This document shows positions 24,706 to 32,615 of a DNA stretch of 64,000 nucleotides, in pieces; position 1 is the stretch's first letter; every line of letters begins with the position of its first letter. The stretch is from assembly GCF_024298965.1 (NCBI RefSeq), contig NZ_CP085193.1, positions 4,650,001 through 4,714,000 of the forward strand. Reading direction: 5' to 3'. The position numbers and the translations under genes were made by a program. The DNA is from Streptomyces rapamycinicus NRRL 5491 (GTDB taxonomy: Bacteria > Actinomycetota > Actinomycetes > Streptomycetales > Streptomycetaceae). Below the pieces are notes generated by a model. The model saw nothing but the letters and a program-made list of their open reading frames with translations. It was not told the DNA's origin and did not search any database.

Positions 24706-26124
24706 CTACCTCCGGTCCCTTGGGTCGAACGGGGGTCGGTCCTGTGGCGGCCGGCCGAACGGCGGCCGGTCGTACGGGTCGTATCCGGCCGCGCGGGTGG
24801 CCAGCTGCGCCGGGAAGGCGGCCACGCCGAAGGCGGGCGGCACCGATTCGCTGGCCATGCGCAGCCGCTCGGCGACCCGCTCCGGCAGCGGGAAGTAGCC
24901 GAACCGCCCGTGCACCACCCGGTCCGCGCCCATCGGCCGGGCGTCGAAGCGGCAGACGGTGGCGATGCGGTACGACTCGTGGCCGTGGCTGTCGAGCAGC
25001 GCGATCTCGCTGATCCGCCGCGAGCCGTCGGCGTGCCGGACGAGCTGGACGATGCAGTCCACGGCGCTGTTGATCTGGTCCCGCAGCGCCTCGTAGGGGA
25101 TCGCCACGTCCGACATGGAGGCGAGCGTCTGGAGCCGCATCAGCGCGTCCTCGGCGCTGTTGGCGTGGACGGTGGCCAGCGAACCGTCATGGCCGGTGGA
25201 CATGGCCTGGAGCATGTCGAGGGTCTCGCCGCCGCGCACCTCGCCGACGATGATGCGGTCGGGGCGCATCCGGAGGGAGTTGCGGACCAGGTCGCGGATG
25301 GTGATCCGGCCCTTGCCCTCGACGTTGGGCGGCCTGGACTCCAGCCGGATGACATGGCTCTGCTGGAGCTGGAGTTCGGCGGCGTCCTCGACGGTGATGA
25401 TGCGCTCCCCGTCGGGGATCAGCCCGGAGAGGGCGTTGAGCAGCGTGGTCTTGCCGGATCCGGTGGGACCGGAGACCACGACGTTGAACTTGGCCCGCAC
25501 CAGCGCCGCGAGCAGCATCAGCATCTGCTCGTCCAGCGTGCCCATGCCGATCAGCTCATGGAGGGTGTAGGCGCGGGGGAAGCGGCGGATGGTGAGCGTG
25601 GCGCCGGTGAGGGCGAGCGGCGGGATGATCACGTTGACCCGCTCACCGGAGGGGAGCCGGGCGTCGACCATCGGATTCGACTCGTCCACGCGGCGGTTGA
25701 CCGTGGAGACGATGCGTTCGATGGTCTGCATCAGCTGCTCTTCGGAGGCGAAGCGGACGGGGACCAGTTCGACCCGGCCGGCGCGCTCCACGAAGATCTG
25801 GTCCGGGCCGTTGACCATGATCTCGGTGATGGAGGCGTCCTCGAGGAGCGGTTCGAGCACCCCGAGGCCGAGCGCCTCGTCCACCACCCGGCGGATCAGC
25901 TGGGAGCGCTCGCTGGTGGACAGCACCGGGCCCTCGCGGCTGATGATGTGGCCGAGCACGCGCTCCAGCCGGGAGCGGCGCTCGGCGGTGGAGAGCGAGG
26001 ACATCTCGGCGAGGTCGATCTCCTCAAGCAGCTTGGCGCGGTAGGCGGAGACGAGGTGCCCGTCCTGGCGCCCGCTGTCCTCGCCCGGCCCCTCTGGCGC
26101 GGTGATCCGGGACCGCAGGCTCAT
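24706..26124 (-). CDS. tadA: TadA/CpaF secretion ATPase
   Basis: Hexameric motor ATPase of about 472 residues powering pilus assembly and probably retraction. Domains: N-terminal helical domain with ITEIMVNGPDQIFVER, then the RecA-like domain with Walker A SGPTGSGKTTLLNAL, Asp box, RPDRIIVGEVRGGETLDMLQ (Walker B/His box region) and STGHDGSLATVHANSAEDAL. The last ~40 residues are a Pro/Arg/Tyr-rich tail. ATG 26124 overlaps the TadE stop (ATGA) and follows GGGAGG; the longer open frame is spurious. Confidence 0.95.
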   Translation of the reverse strand: MSLRSRITAPEGPGEDSGRQDGHLVSAYRAKLLEEIDLAEMSSLSTAERRSRLERVLGHIISREGPVLSTSERSQLIRRVVDEALGLGVLEPLLEDASITEIMVNGPDQIFVERAGRVELVPVRFASEEQLMQTIERIVSTVNRRVDESNPMVDARLPSGERVNVIIPPLALTGATLTIRRFPRAYTLHELIGMGTLDEQMLMLLAALVRAKFNVVVSGPTGSGKTTLLNALSGLIPDGERIITVEDAAELQLQQSHVIRLESRPPNVEGKGRITIRDLVRNSLRMRPDRIIVGEVRGGETLDMLQAMSTGHDGSLATVHANSAEDALMRLQTLASMSDVAIPYEALRDQINSAVDCIVQLVRHADGSRRISEIALLDSHGHESYRIATVCRFDARPMGADRVVHGRFGYFPLPERVAERLRMASESVPPAFGVAAFPAQLATRAAGYDPYDRPPFGRPPQDRPPFDPRDRR

Positions 26125-27089
26125 CGTTCGCCTCCCAACGCGGCCGACGCCAGGTCGCCCGTGCCGCCGTCTCCGTCGTCGCAGGGCATGGTGGCGCTCT
26201 TCTCGGCGCTGCCGAAGTCGAAGCCGGGGATGACGGAGGGGATCTCCACGGTCGCGGTGGCCTGCGCCTCCCCGCCCCCGCAGCCCCCGCTGCCGATGCT
26301 CGCCCCGTCGGCCAGCCACCCGCTGATCGCCGCCTTCCCGGCGGCCTGCGGGCTGGTCCGGGGCTCGTCCAGCGACGCCGTCCGCGCGGCCGCCCGCGCC
26401 GCGGTCCCGGCCTGCTGCGCGGCGTACGCGGCGATGCCCAGCTGCACGGCGGCGAGCGCGACGAGGATGAGGACCGGCAGGAACCCGAGGAACTCGATGG
26501 ACGCCGACCCGGCGTCGCCCCGCCCCCGACGCGCCGCGCCGGGACACCGACCCGCCCGGCCCGAGCCCACCGCCGGGCGGCGGCGCCTGGCGGTGCCGGG
26601 CCGTTGCCCCACCAGTCCGAAGATCCCGTCGGGCAGCCCCCGAGCCCACGCCCGTCCGCCAGGCGACGCTGCCATCCCCGGGCGCTCGGCCGTGCGGCCG
26701 TACGCACGCGATGAGTCGGCGACCACGTGGCGCGCCACCGCCCCGGCGGCCACCCGGACGGCTCGTGGCACGGCCGCCTCCCAGCGGCCCCACCGCTCGG
26801 TGGCCTCCGCGGCACCGCGGAGGTCCGCCGATGCTGAGCCCCGGTCCCCGAGCCGCACGGTGGCGGGCGCGGGACGGCCCCGCTGGGCCGTCGCTCCGCC
26901 CCGGCGCGTGGCGATGGCGCGGACCGACGACGCCTCCCCGGCCGCGGCGCGCCTCCGCGAGGAACCGACCGCCTCGGGACGCCGCCGTGCGGCGGCCGGG
27001 GAGGCGGCCGTTCCCGGGCCGGCGGCGCGGCGGGGCACCGTCTCGGGGGCTCCGGGGACGATCCGCATGCGTACGCGGCGAGAGGTCAT
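26121..27089 (-). CDS. TadE-like pseudopilin with long Arg-rich N-terminal leader
   Basis: A 322-residue product. Residues ~193-322 are a TadE domain: RGDAGSASIEFLGFLPVLIL with the Gly/Glu processing motif and one transmembrane helix, then a small extracellular domain with a Cys pair (GGCGGG, MPCDDGD). Residues 1-190 are Arg/Ala/Gly-rich, low complexity and without recognised fold. The ATG at 27089 is nonetheless preceded by GGAGGAG seven bases upstream and lies 1 bp after the previous stop, so the long form seems to be translated. An internal start near the TadE domain remains possible. Confidence 0.7.
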   Translation of the reverse strand: MTSRRVRMRIVPGAPETVPRRAAGPGTAASPAAARRRPEAVGSSRRRAAAGEASSVRAIATRRGGATAQRGRPAPATVRLGDRGSASADLRGAAEATERWGRWEAAVPRAVRVAAGAVARHVVADSSRAYGRTAERPGMAASPGGRAWARGLPDGIFGLVGQRPGTARRRRPAVGSGRAGRCPGAARRGRGDAGSASIEFLGFLPVLILVALAAVQLGIAAYAAQQAGTAARAAARTASLDEPRTSPQAAGKAAISGWLADGASIGSGGCGGGEAQATATVEIPSVIPGFDFGSAEKSATMPCDDGDGGTGDLASAALGGER

Positions 27090-27090
27090 C

Positions 27091-28836
27091 TCACTCTCCT
27101 CCGCCCGCCAGGTCGGTCTCGTCCGCCGCGCCCGCCGTGCCGGTGACCGTCCAGGGGAAGTCGGCGGCGCCCGGGAAGAGGATCGGGACGTGGAGCTTGA
27201 CGGTGGCCTTGTAGACCGTGCCGTCCCCGCCGCCGCAGTCGATGTCGGCGGTCCAGGAGCCGGGGATGTCCTTGGCCGCCGCGTCCTGGCAGGCGCCCGC
27301 GCCCTTGGCGGCGCCCGCGCGGGCTCCCTTGTCGGCGGAGTTGCCCGCCAGCGAGTACGTGTAGCCCACCAGCACCAGCTGCCAGATGACCGCGAGCACG
27401 ATCAGCGCCAGCGGCAGAACGCCGAGGAACTCGACCGTCACCTGGCCGCGGTCGCCACCGCCCCGCTTGCGCAGGAAGCCCCTGGTGGACGACGGGGCGA
27501 TCTCGTTCAGCGCGTCGGTGCCGTCGCCCACGCTGCCCTGCGCCGGGTCGCCGCCCGCCTCTATGGCGTGGCGCCGCCGCAGCCCCGGCAGTACGCGCTC
27601 GCCGCCGCCCCCGGCCGCGTGGCCGCCCCGGTGGGTGGCGCGGCGGCCACCGCCCGGGGGTGCCGCCTCCACCAGGCCCAGCTCACCGGCCAGCCCCCAC
27701 AGGGCCTGTTTGACGGCCGACTTGGCGTCCAGGTCGTGCATCCGGCCCGAGTCGACGGCGGGCTGCAGCTCCTTGAAACCGGCCGGGATCGCCGTGCGCG
27801 CCACCGTCGTACCGGTGGCCCGCTGGACCAGCTGCGGCTGGATCTCCGCGCTGCGGGTGTGCCGGTTGACCACGGTCACGGTCTCCTCCGCCTTGCGGAT
27901 CTGGAGCCGGTCCCACAGCCGGACCATGCGCTTGGCGGCGCGCACCGCGACCACGTCCGGGGTGGTCACCAGCAGCGCGATGTCCGCGAGCTCCACGGCG
28001 GCCGCGCCCGCGGAGGTCATCTGCGTACCGCAGTCGACGATCACGATCTCGAAGCGCGACCGCAGCGCGCCGATGACCTGCCGGGCGGTGCGGTCGGTCA
28101 CCTCCTCGCCGCGCTCGCCCTCGCCCGGCGCGAGCAGCAGCCCGAGCCCGGTCTGGTGGGTGAACACCGCGTCCTGGAGCACCCGCGGCGAGATGTCGTT
28201 GATCTGCGCCAGGTCGGCGATCGAGCGCCGGAACTGGACGTCGAGGTAGGAGGCGATGTCCCCGGACTGGAGGTCCATGTCGACGAGCGCGACCTTACGG
28301 CCCGCGGCCCGCGCGGCGAGCGCGAGCTGTACGGCGGTCACGGTGGTGCCCACCCCGCCCTTGGCGCCCGCGACCGCGACCAGCTTGCCGCCGGGCCCGG
28401 CGGCCAGCGGATCGCCGCCGCCCCCGAGATGGCGCCGCACGCCCGTGGCCCACTGGGCGGCGCCCTGCACGCGGGCGGCCAGCTCCTCGTACCCCAGCGG
28501 TATCCCGGCGATGCCGCGGGCCCCGGCGTCCATGGCGGCCGAGTAGAGCGCGGGTCCCGCGTCGGCGGTCACCAGCACCACGCCCACCGCCGGGAAGCGC
28601 AGCGCGATCTCGCGGATCAGCTCCAGCGCCGGGGCCGGACCGATGCGCTCGTGGACGAGGACGACCTCCGGCAGTTCCTCCAGGGACGCGGCGGCCAGCG
28701 AGGCGAGGGTGTCGAGCAGCAGGGTCGAGTCGCCCACCGGCGCCGACGGTTCGACACCGGGCAGCTGGCCGAGCAGCCCGCTGAGGGAGTGGCCGGCGTC
28801 GGGGTCGCCGACGGCCGGCAGAATTCTGATCGTCAC
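27091..28836 (-). CDS. CpaE/TadZ-like ATPase fused to a TadE pseudopilin domain
   Basis: A 581-residue fusion. Residues ~1-130 form a response-regulator-like receiver pseudo-domain; residues ~150-385 are a ParA/MinD-type ATPase (deviant Walker A AGAKGGVGTTVTAVQ, VALVDMDLQSGDIASYLDV) as in CpaE/TadZ, the pilus localisation factor. After a ~75-residue basic linker comes DRGQVTVEFLGVLPLALIVL, a TadE processing site and membrane helix, with an extracellular C-terminal domain. CpaE and TadE are normally separate proteins. GTG 28836 follows GAGGAGGT at seven bases. Confidence 0.85.
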   Translation of the reverse strand: MTIRILPAVGDPDAGHSLSGLLGQLPGVEPSAPVGDSTLLLDTLASLAAASLEELPEVVLVHERIGPAPALELIREIALRFPAVGVVLVTADAGPALYSAAMDAGARGIAGIPLGYEELAARVQGAAQWATGVRRHLGGGGDPLAAGPGGKLVAVAGAKGGVGTTVTAVQLALAARAAGRKVALVDMDLQSGDIASYLDVQFRRSIADLAQINDISPRVLQDAVFTHQTGLGLLLAPGEGERGEEVTDRTARQVIGALRSRFEIVIVDCGTQMTSAGAAAVELADIALLVTTPDVVAVRAAKRMVRLWDRLQIRKAEETVTVVNRHTRSAEIQPQLVQRATGTTVARTAIPAGFKELQPAVDSGRMHDLDAKSAVKQALWGLAGELGLVEAAPPGGGRRATHRGGHAAGGGGERVLPGLRRRHAIEAGGDPAQGSVGDGTDALNEIAPSSTRGFLRKRGGGDRGQVTVEFLGVLPLALIVLAVIWQLVLVGYTYSLAGNSADKGARAGAAKGAGACQDAAAKDIPGSWTADIDCGGGDGTVYKATVKLHVPILFPGAADFPWTVTGTAGAADETDLAGGGE

Positions 28837-28852
28837 CGCGGCACCTCCTCAC

Positions 28853-29557
28853 TCATTTGTCGCCGTCGAGGGTGTAGGTGCGGTCGTCGGGGTCTATGGA
28901 GGGCCCCCCGCCGGGCGCGACCAGCGCGAGCCGCACATGCGAGGCGAAGGATTCGGCGTACGCGACGCGCTGGGCGTTCCTGGTGTCGAGCGCGAAGGTG
29001 ATCGGCACGGCCTCGTCGATCCGCCGCTTGTCGTCCTGGTCGGGCTCCAGGGCGGTGATCTTGCCGAGGTCGAGCACCTCGGCGCCCGCGACGATCAGCT
29101 TGGAGACCGGCTTCTCGCCCTGGGTGTTGCCCTCGAAGGTGGCGAAGATGTTGACCCGCGCCCCCGGGGTGATCTTGCCCGCGACACCGGTCGCCGCGTC
29201 GACCATGATCGCGATCTCCTGCTGTCCGGGCTTCAGGGCGGGCCGGCTCACGATCATGTCGCGCTGGAGCAGCGACCCCTTGGTCAGCTGGGTCACCGCG
29301 ATCTTCCCGCGTAGCTCGTCGAGATCGGTGACGGCGGTGGAGGGCACATAGCGCTTGGGCATCGAGACCTTCTCGAACTCCCCCGCCTCCAGCGCCTTGT
29401 ACGGCTTGACGTCCGAGGTGAGCTTGTAGGCCGTGGTCTCGGGGCCGACCTTGGACTCCACGTCGTTGACGACGGAGAGGACTCCGGCGAAGGCGCCGAC
29501 GGCGCACAGGACCGACAGGAGCAGCAGGATGACTCCGCGGCGCTGGCGTGAATTCAT
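28853..29557 (-). CDS. CpaB/RcpC-like SAF-domain pilus assembly protein
   Basis: About 234 residues with an N-terminal transmembrane segment (RGVILLLLSVLCAVGAFAGVL) and a SAF domain (YKALEAGEFEKVSMPKRYVP ... LTKGSLLQRDMIV) followed by a conserved PGARVNIFATFEG strand pair. Members of the Flp pilus assembly CpaB family are exported and are thought to bind peptidoglycan or the outer complex. The start ATG 29557 follows CGAGG by 11 bases; GTG 29566 sits too close to that element. Confidence 0.85.
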   Translation of the reverse strand: MNSRQRRGVILLLLSVLCAVGAFAGVLSVVNDVESKVGPETTAYKLTSDVKPYKALEAGEFEKVSMPKRYVPSTAVTDLDELRGKIAVTQLTKGSLLQRDMIVSRPALKPGQQEIAIMVDAATGVAGKITPGARVNIFATFEGNTQGEKPVSKLIVAGAEVLDLGKITALEPDQDDKRRIDEAVPITFALDTRNAQRVAYAESFASHVRLALVAPGGGPSIDPDDRTYTLDGDK

Positions 29558-29583
29558 GGGTCGCACAACCTCGTTCGGGGACG

Positions 29584-30489
29584 TTACCGGCTGGTCAGGG
29601 CGGGACGTTGGGACGTGAGCAGTGCGGGGATCTCATCGCCGCGGGCCACCGGGCAGGAGCAGAAGGCACAGCGGTCACCGATGAGTTCGAAGCCGCACCA
29701 GTGGCATTCCTCTCTCCGTACGGAGGCCACGAGCTGGTAGAGGACCGAGAGGTCGGGGATGGCAGCGGCGAACTCGATCAGCTTCGGAGTGCCCCACCAG
29801 CGCGCCGACTCGGCGGGCAGCGGCACCTCTTCCACGCCGCGTACGCCCCAGGCGGGGGCGAGGCTGCCGGTGACCCAGTCGTCGTGGCCCGCGCCGCCGC
29901 CCCCGTAGCCATGGCTGCTGAGCTGGCCCCGGGCGATCGTCATGGCGGTGGCGTACCCGGGGGCGGGCAGCTCGGTCGCGCCGCCGACCTTGACCAGGTG
30001 CGGGGTGGGGTGGGCGAGCACCCCGAAGTGGGCGCCGGGCACCCAGGACTTGACGTGCGAGGTGAGGCTGACCGGGACCCGGTCAAGCTTGGCGACGCTG
30101 CCCAGCAGGGCGCCCGCGTGGATGTAGTGGGAGAGCAGCCGGGCGGCACACGCCAGCACGCCGGGGCTGAAGTCGGATATGGACAGCTGGCGCAGCTGAC
30201 GGGCTAATACGGCGACGGCCAGCGGGGGCAGTTCGAGCGGCAGCAGCGCCATCCGGTCGCTCTCCAGGACGGAGCGCACGGTGTGGAGCCTGCGGATCAC
30301 GGCCGCGGGGGTCGCGGCGGGGTAGAGCACGACGAGGTAGCCCTGCTGGTCGAGGAGGGTCCCGACCTCGGCGAGGGCGTCGTCGAGTGACTGTGCGTCC
30401 GGCGGGCGGAGCACTACGGCCGACGGGGTCTGCCCGTCGGGCGGCGGAAGCACCAGCTCACGGCCGGTGACTGCTATCGCGGTGGGCAC
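29584..30489 (-). CDS. Tad-locus protein of unknown function with C-terminal zinc ribbon
   Basis: A 301-residue soluble protein not recognised as a known family. The body is alpha/beta with Ala/Leu-rich segments (ALAEVGTLLDQQGYLVVLYP; PPLAVAVLARQLRQLSISDF); near the C-terminus ECHWCGFELIGDRCAFCSC provides two CxxC knuckles about 12 residues apart, a typical treble-clef/zinc ribbon. It is 26 bp upstream of the cpaB-like gene on the same strand and is probably the first gene of the pilus operon. A regulatory or assembly-factor role is a guess from position only. Confidence 0.7.
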   Translation of the reverse strand: MPTAIAVTGRELVLPPPDGQTPSAVVLRPPDAQSLDDALAEVGTLLDQQGYLVVLYPAATPAAVIRRLHTVRSVLESDRMALLPLELPPLAVAVLARQLRQLSISDFSPGVLACAARLLSHYIHAGALLGSVAKLDRVPVSLTSHVKSWVPGAHFGVLAHPTPHLVKVGGATELPAPGYATAMTIARGQLSSHGYGGGGAGHDDWVTGSLAPAWGVRGVEEVPLPAESARWWGTPKLIEFAAAIPDLSVLYQLVASVRREECHWCGFELIGDRCAFCSCPVARGDEIPALLTSQRPALTSR

Positions 30490-30877
30490 GTCGGCTACCC
30501 CGTCTCACATCGGCGCCGAACGGCGGCGGCCGCAGGTCGTTACTGCCCCTGTCTCTTACTGCCCCTGTCCTGGTGCGTCGTCACTTTATCCACGAAAACG
30601 GCGTGAGAGAACAGTTCCTCTGGGTTACGCGTCCGGGTCCGCTGGGTGACGAGTGCGGGGACCGCTCCGGAGGGCGGGCGTCCTCTTGGAAACCCCAATG
30701 CCAACCACGGGTGACATCCCGGCTTCAAGTCCGGGTCCAACCGGGCAGTGCTCGCTGGAGGACAAGTCGCGTCGGCACTCGCTCCGAAGCGCGACTGCGT
30801 CATGTAGAGAACGTGCAGCATCCGCCAGTTCCGTTCTCCGCACACCTTCCCGTAAGCCCCTCCGTATCGTCGCTTAC
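30490..30877. other. Intergenic region left of tnpB
   Basis: This 388-bp interval should hold the promoter of the leftward Tad operon and the left end of the TnpB element. A hairpin (CCCGG at 30718-30722 paired with 30731-30735) and a 6-bp inverted repeat GTAAGC/GCTTAC (30852-30857, 30872-30877) immediately before the tnpB ATG are visible. No transposase tnpA gene is present. Confidence 0.4.
30852..30877 (+). promoter_or_regulatory. Inverted repeat abutting the tnpB start codon
   Basis: GTAAGC and GCTTAC, separated by 14 nt, end directly at the ATG of tnpB. No Shine-Dalgarno is seen, so the hairpin could hold down tnpB translation or be part of the element's left-end structure. Confidence 0.4.
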
Positions 30878-32014
30878 ATGCAGCTTCGTTACACATTCCG
30901 CATCGAGCCGAACTTCGGCCAGCGGATCGCGCTGGAGCGGGCGTTCGGCTGCGCACGGGTGGTGTGGAACGACTGCCTGCAGGCACGGCGGGACGCGCAC
31001 GCCGCCGGTCTGCCGTACCCGACGTCGGCGCAGTTGTCGAAGCGGTTCATCACGAATGCGAAGCAGACCGCGGAGCGGGCATGGCTGAAGGAAGTCTCTG
31101 CCGCAGTACTGCAACAGTCTCTGCGGGACTTGGAGGCTGCGTACTCCAACTTCTTCGCAAGCATCAAGGGCACCCGGAAAGGACCGAAAGTCGGTGAGCC
31201 GCGTCTGAAGACCAAGCGGGACCGTCGACAGGCGGTGAGGTTCACTGCCAATGCCCGCTGGTCGATCACGACGGACGGCAAGCTGAGCCTTCCCAAGATT
31301 GGTCCCATACGGGTGCGCTGGTCTCGTGCACTGCCTTCCGCGCCGACCACGGTGACCGTGGTCAAGGACGCCTCCGGCCGATACTTCGCATCGTTCGTGG
31401 TGTCCGTCGCCCCGGCCAGGAAGGTCGATGCCTCGGTTCCCGGCGCCGGGGACCAAGGCATCGACCTTGGATTGACGCACTTCGCGGTTATGGCCGACGG
31501 GTCCCGCATACGGGCACCTCGGTTTCTGCGCAAGGCTGAGAAGAAACTGCAGCGGGAGCAGCGTCGCTTGTGCCGCAAGGCCAAAGGCTCTCGGAATCGT
31601 GACAAGCAACGGGTCAGAGTGGCCAAGGCACATGCCAAGGTGGCCAACGCGCGCAGGGACTTTCAACACAAGCTCTCCACCAGGCTGATCCGCGAGAATC
31701 AAACGGTCAGTGTGGAGACTTTGAGCGTGAAGAGCCTGGCGCGTACGCGGCTGGCGAAGTCCGTGCACGACGCGGGTTGGTCTGCGTTCGTGGCCATGCT
31801 GGAGTACAAGGCCGTCCGGTACGGGCGCACCCTGACCAAGGTGGACCGGGCCTTCCCGTCCTCCCAGATGTGTTCCGCCTGCGGGCACCGCTATGGCCCC
31901 AAGCCCCTGCACATTCGAGCATGGACCTGCGACCGATGCGGCGCCCGCCACGACCGCGACCACAACGCGGCGCAGAACGTGAGAGACGAAGGACGGCGCA
32001 TCCGCGCCGCATAG
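30878..32014 (+). CDS. tnpB: TnpB RNA-guided nuclease (IS200/IS605, IS1341-type)
   Basis: A 378-residue OrfB/TnpB protein, the ancestor of Cas12. RuvC catalytic residues are all in place: Asp196 (GIDLGLTHFAV), Glu280 (VSVETLSVKSL) and Asp361 (RDHNAAQN); a zinc finger is formed by CSACGHRYG and CDRCGARHD; the basic N-terminal region (YTFRIEPNF ... ARVVWNDCLQARRD) is the wedge domain. The length is normal and there is no frameshift, so it is likely active. It stands alone without tnpA. Its 3' end and downstream 200 bp carry the features of an omega-RNA. The ATG at 30878 gives the family N-terminus. Confidence 0.94.
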   Translation: MQLRYTFRIEPNFGQRIALERAFGCARVVWNDCLQARRDAHAAGLPYPTSAQLSKRFITNAKQTAERAWLKEVSAAVLQQSLRDLEAAYSNFFASIKGTRKGPKVGEPRLKTKRDRRQAVRFTANARWSITTDGKLSLPKIGPIRVRWSRALPSAPTTVTVVKDASGRYFASFVVSVAPARKVDASVPGAGDQGIDLGLTHFAVMADGSRIRAPRFLRKAEKKLQREQRRLCRKAKGSRNRDKQRVRVAKAHAKVANARRDFQHKLSTRLIRENQTVSVETLSVKSLARTRLAKSVHDAGWSAFVAMLEYKAVRYGRTLTKVDRAFPSSQMCSACGHRYGPKPLHIRAWTCDRCGARHDRDHNAAQNVRDEGRRIRAA

Positions 32015-32222
32015 GACAGCACCACCCACCCCCGGGCCGGGGGCCCTTGCCGGGTGACCAGCAAGGTAAGCGCCTGTGGAGCGCACGTGAGACCAGGCCA
32101 TGCCCGGCAGCGCGCACAACACCCGCCAGCGCGGGACGGAAGCAGGTACCCAGCTCAAGGCGAACCGTGGCAACGGGCGCCAGTGAGGGAATCGCCCACG
32201 CGCATGTGGGCGAGGAGGCCAA
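31990..32222 (+). ncRNA. Predicted TnpB omega-RNA scaffold and element right end
   Basis: Omega-RNAs of TnpB elements span the 3' end of the gene and the right end. Here the terminal hallmark is present: GGAATC, a 7-bp hairpin (CGCCCAC at 32193-32199 with 32206-32212), then GAGGAGGCCAA (32212-32222), resembling the GAGGATGTCAA end of related elements. Upstream lies a second GC stem (CCCCCGGGCCGGGGG region, ~32030-32044). The 5' end of the RNA is not defined by sequence alone; the coordinate given is approximate. Confidence 0.6.
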
Positions 32223-32240
32223 TGGCAGAACTTCGACAAC
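32223..32240 (+). other. Predicted omega-RNA guide segment matching the chitinase gene
   Basis: The 18 bases after the inferred element end read TGGCAGAACTTCGACAAC. The chitinase gene at 32778-32795 reads TGGCAAAATTTCGACAAC, 16 of 18 identical; both encode Trp-Gln-Asn-Phe-Asp-Asn. Similarity stops after this guide-length window. Because TnpB guides are simply the sequence flanking the right end, this predicts GH18 chitinase DNA as target. Confidence 0.5.
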
Positions 32241-32511
32241 TGGCATGGCACAAGTGATCAGCGATGGCCAGGACAGTGGCCGTCATGGCGGCCACCATCA
32301 CCACGGCCCCGCCGCACCGGCGCTGTCACCAGATGCGGCGCCGCGCAACCCAGGATTGCAGGTTGCGCCTGGTCAAACAGGGTTGGCCCCGGAGCCCGCG
32401 GCCTGCCATAGCTCTGGCCGACCAGTGCGCCGGTAGCGGACCGAGGCCCGCTACCGGTCCCCCTCCACATGCCACGCTCACCCGAATGCCCGGCAAGAAT
32501 GGGGCTAGGGG
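32241..32511 (+). other. Non-coding gap between TnpB element and chitinase promoter
   Basis: About 270 bp with no supportable gene; no GH18 remnant could be read beyond the 18-nt guide-like segment. A 10-bp stem (CCGGTAGCGG at 32430-32439 with 32448-32457) could terminate the tnpB/omega-RNA transcript. Confidence 0.45.
32430..32457 (+). terminator. Possible terminator downstream of the TnpB element
   Basis: A 10-bp perfect stem with an 8-nt loop, followed by TCCCCCTCC; it separates the element from the chitinase promoter. Confidence 0.5.
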
Positions 32512-32544
32512 TTGACAACGGCATTGGTCTGGACCACCTTATAC
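32512..32544 (+). promoter_or_regulatory. Chitinase promoter with DasR-type operator (dre)
   Basis: TGGTCTGGACCA at 32525-32536 matches the dre core TGGTCTAGACCA in 11 of 12 positions and also resembles the direct-repeat element of classical Streptomyces chitinase promoters. It lies between TTGACA (32512-32517) and TTATAC (32539-32544); that spacing (21 bp) is long, so the true -35/-10 pairing is uncertain. Predicted control: repression by DasR, relieved by GlcN-6-P derived from chitin. Confidence 0.7.
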
Positions 32545-32615
32545 GCACGCCACAGGGGCCCCTGAACGCGCACTCGCACCACCTCCCCCACATCCCCCCA
32601 CGTACGGAGGCTGTC

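Noticed and set aside
24910..29001. A 1,363-codon open frame on the + strand antisense to the Tad genes
   Set aside because: It mirrors third-position GC bias of the real leftward genes, has no recognisable domains, and crosses several well-supported gene boundaries.
30708..30735. TTCAAGTCC within a stem, resembling a tRNA T-arm
   Set aside because: No acceptor, D or anticodon arms can be folded around it; it is an isolated hairpin in the region left of tnpB.
32241..32511. Remnant of a disrupted chitinase gene next to the TnpB element
   Set aside because: Translation in the frame of WQNFDN shows no GH18 similarity after six residues and stops soon; only the 18-nt match remains.
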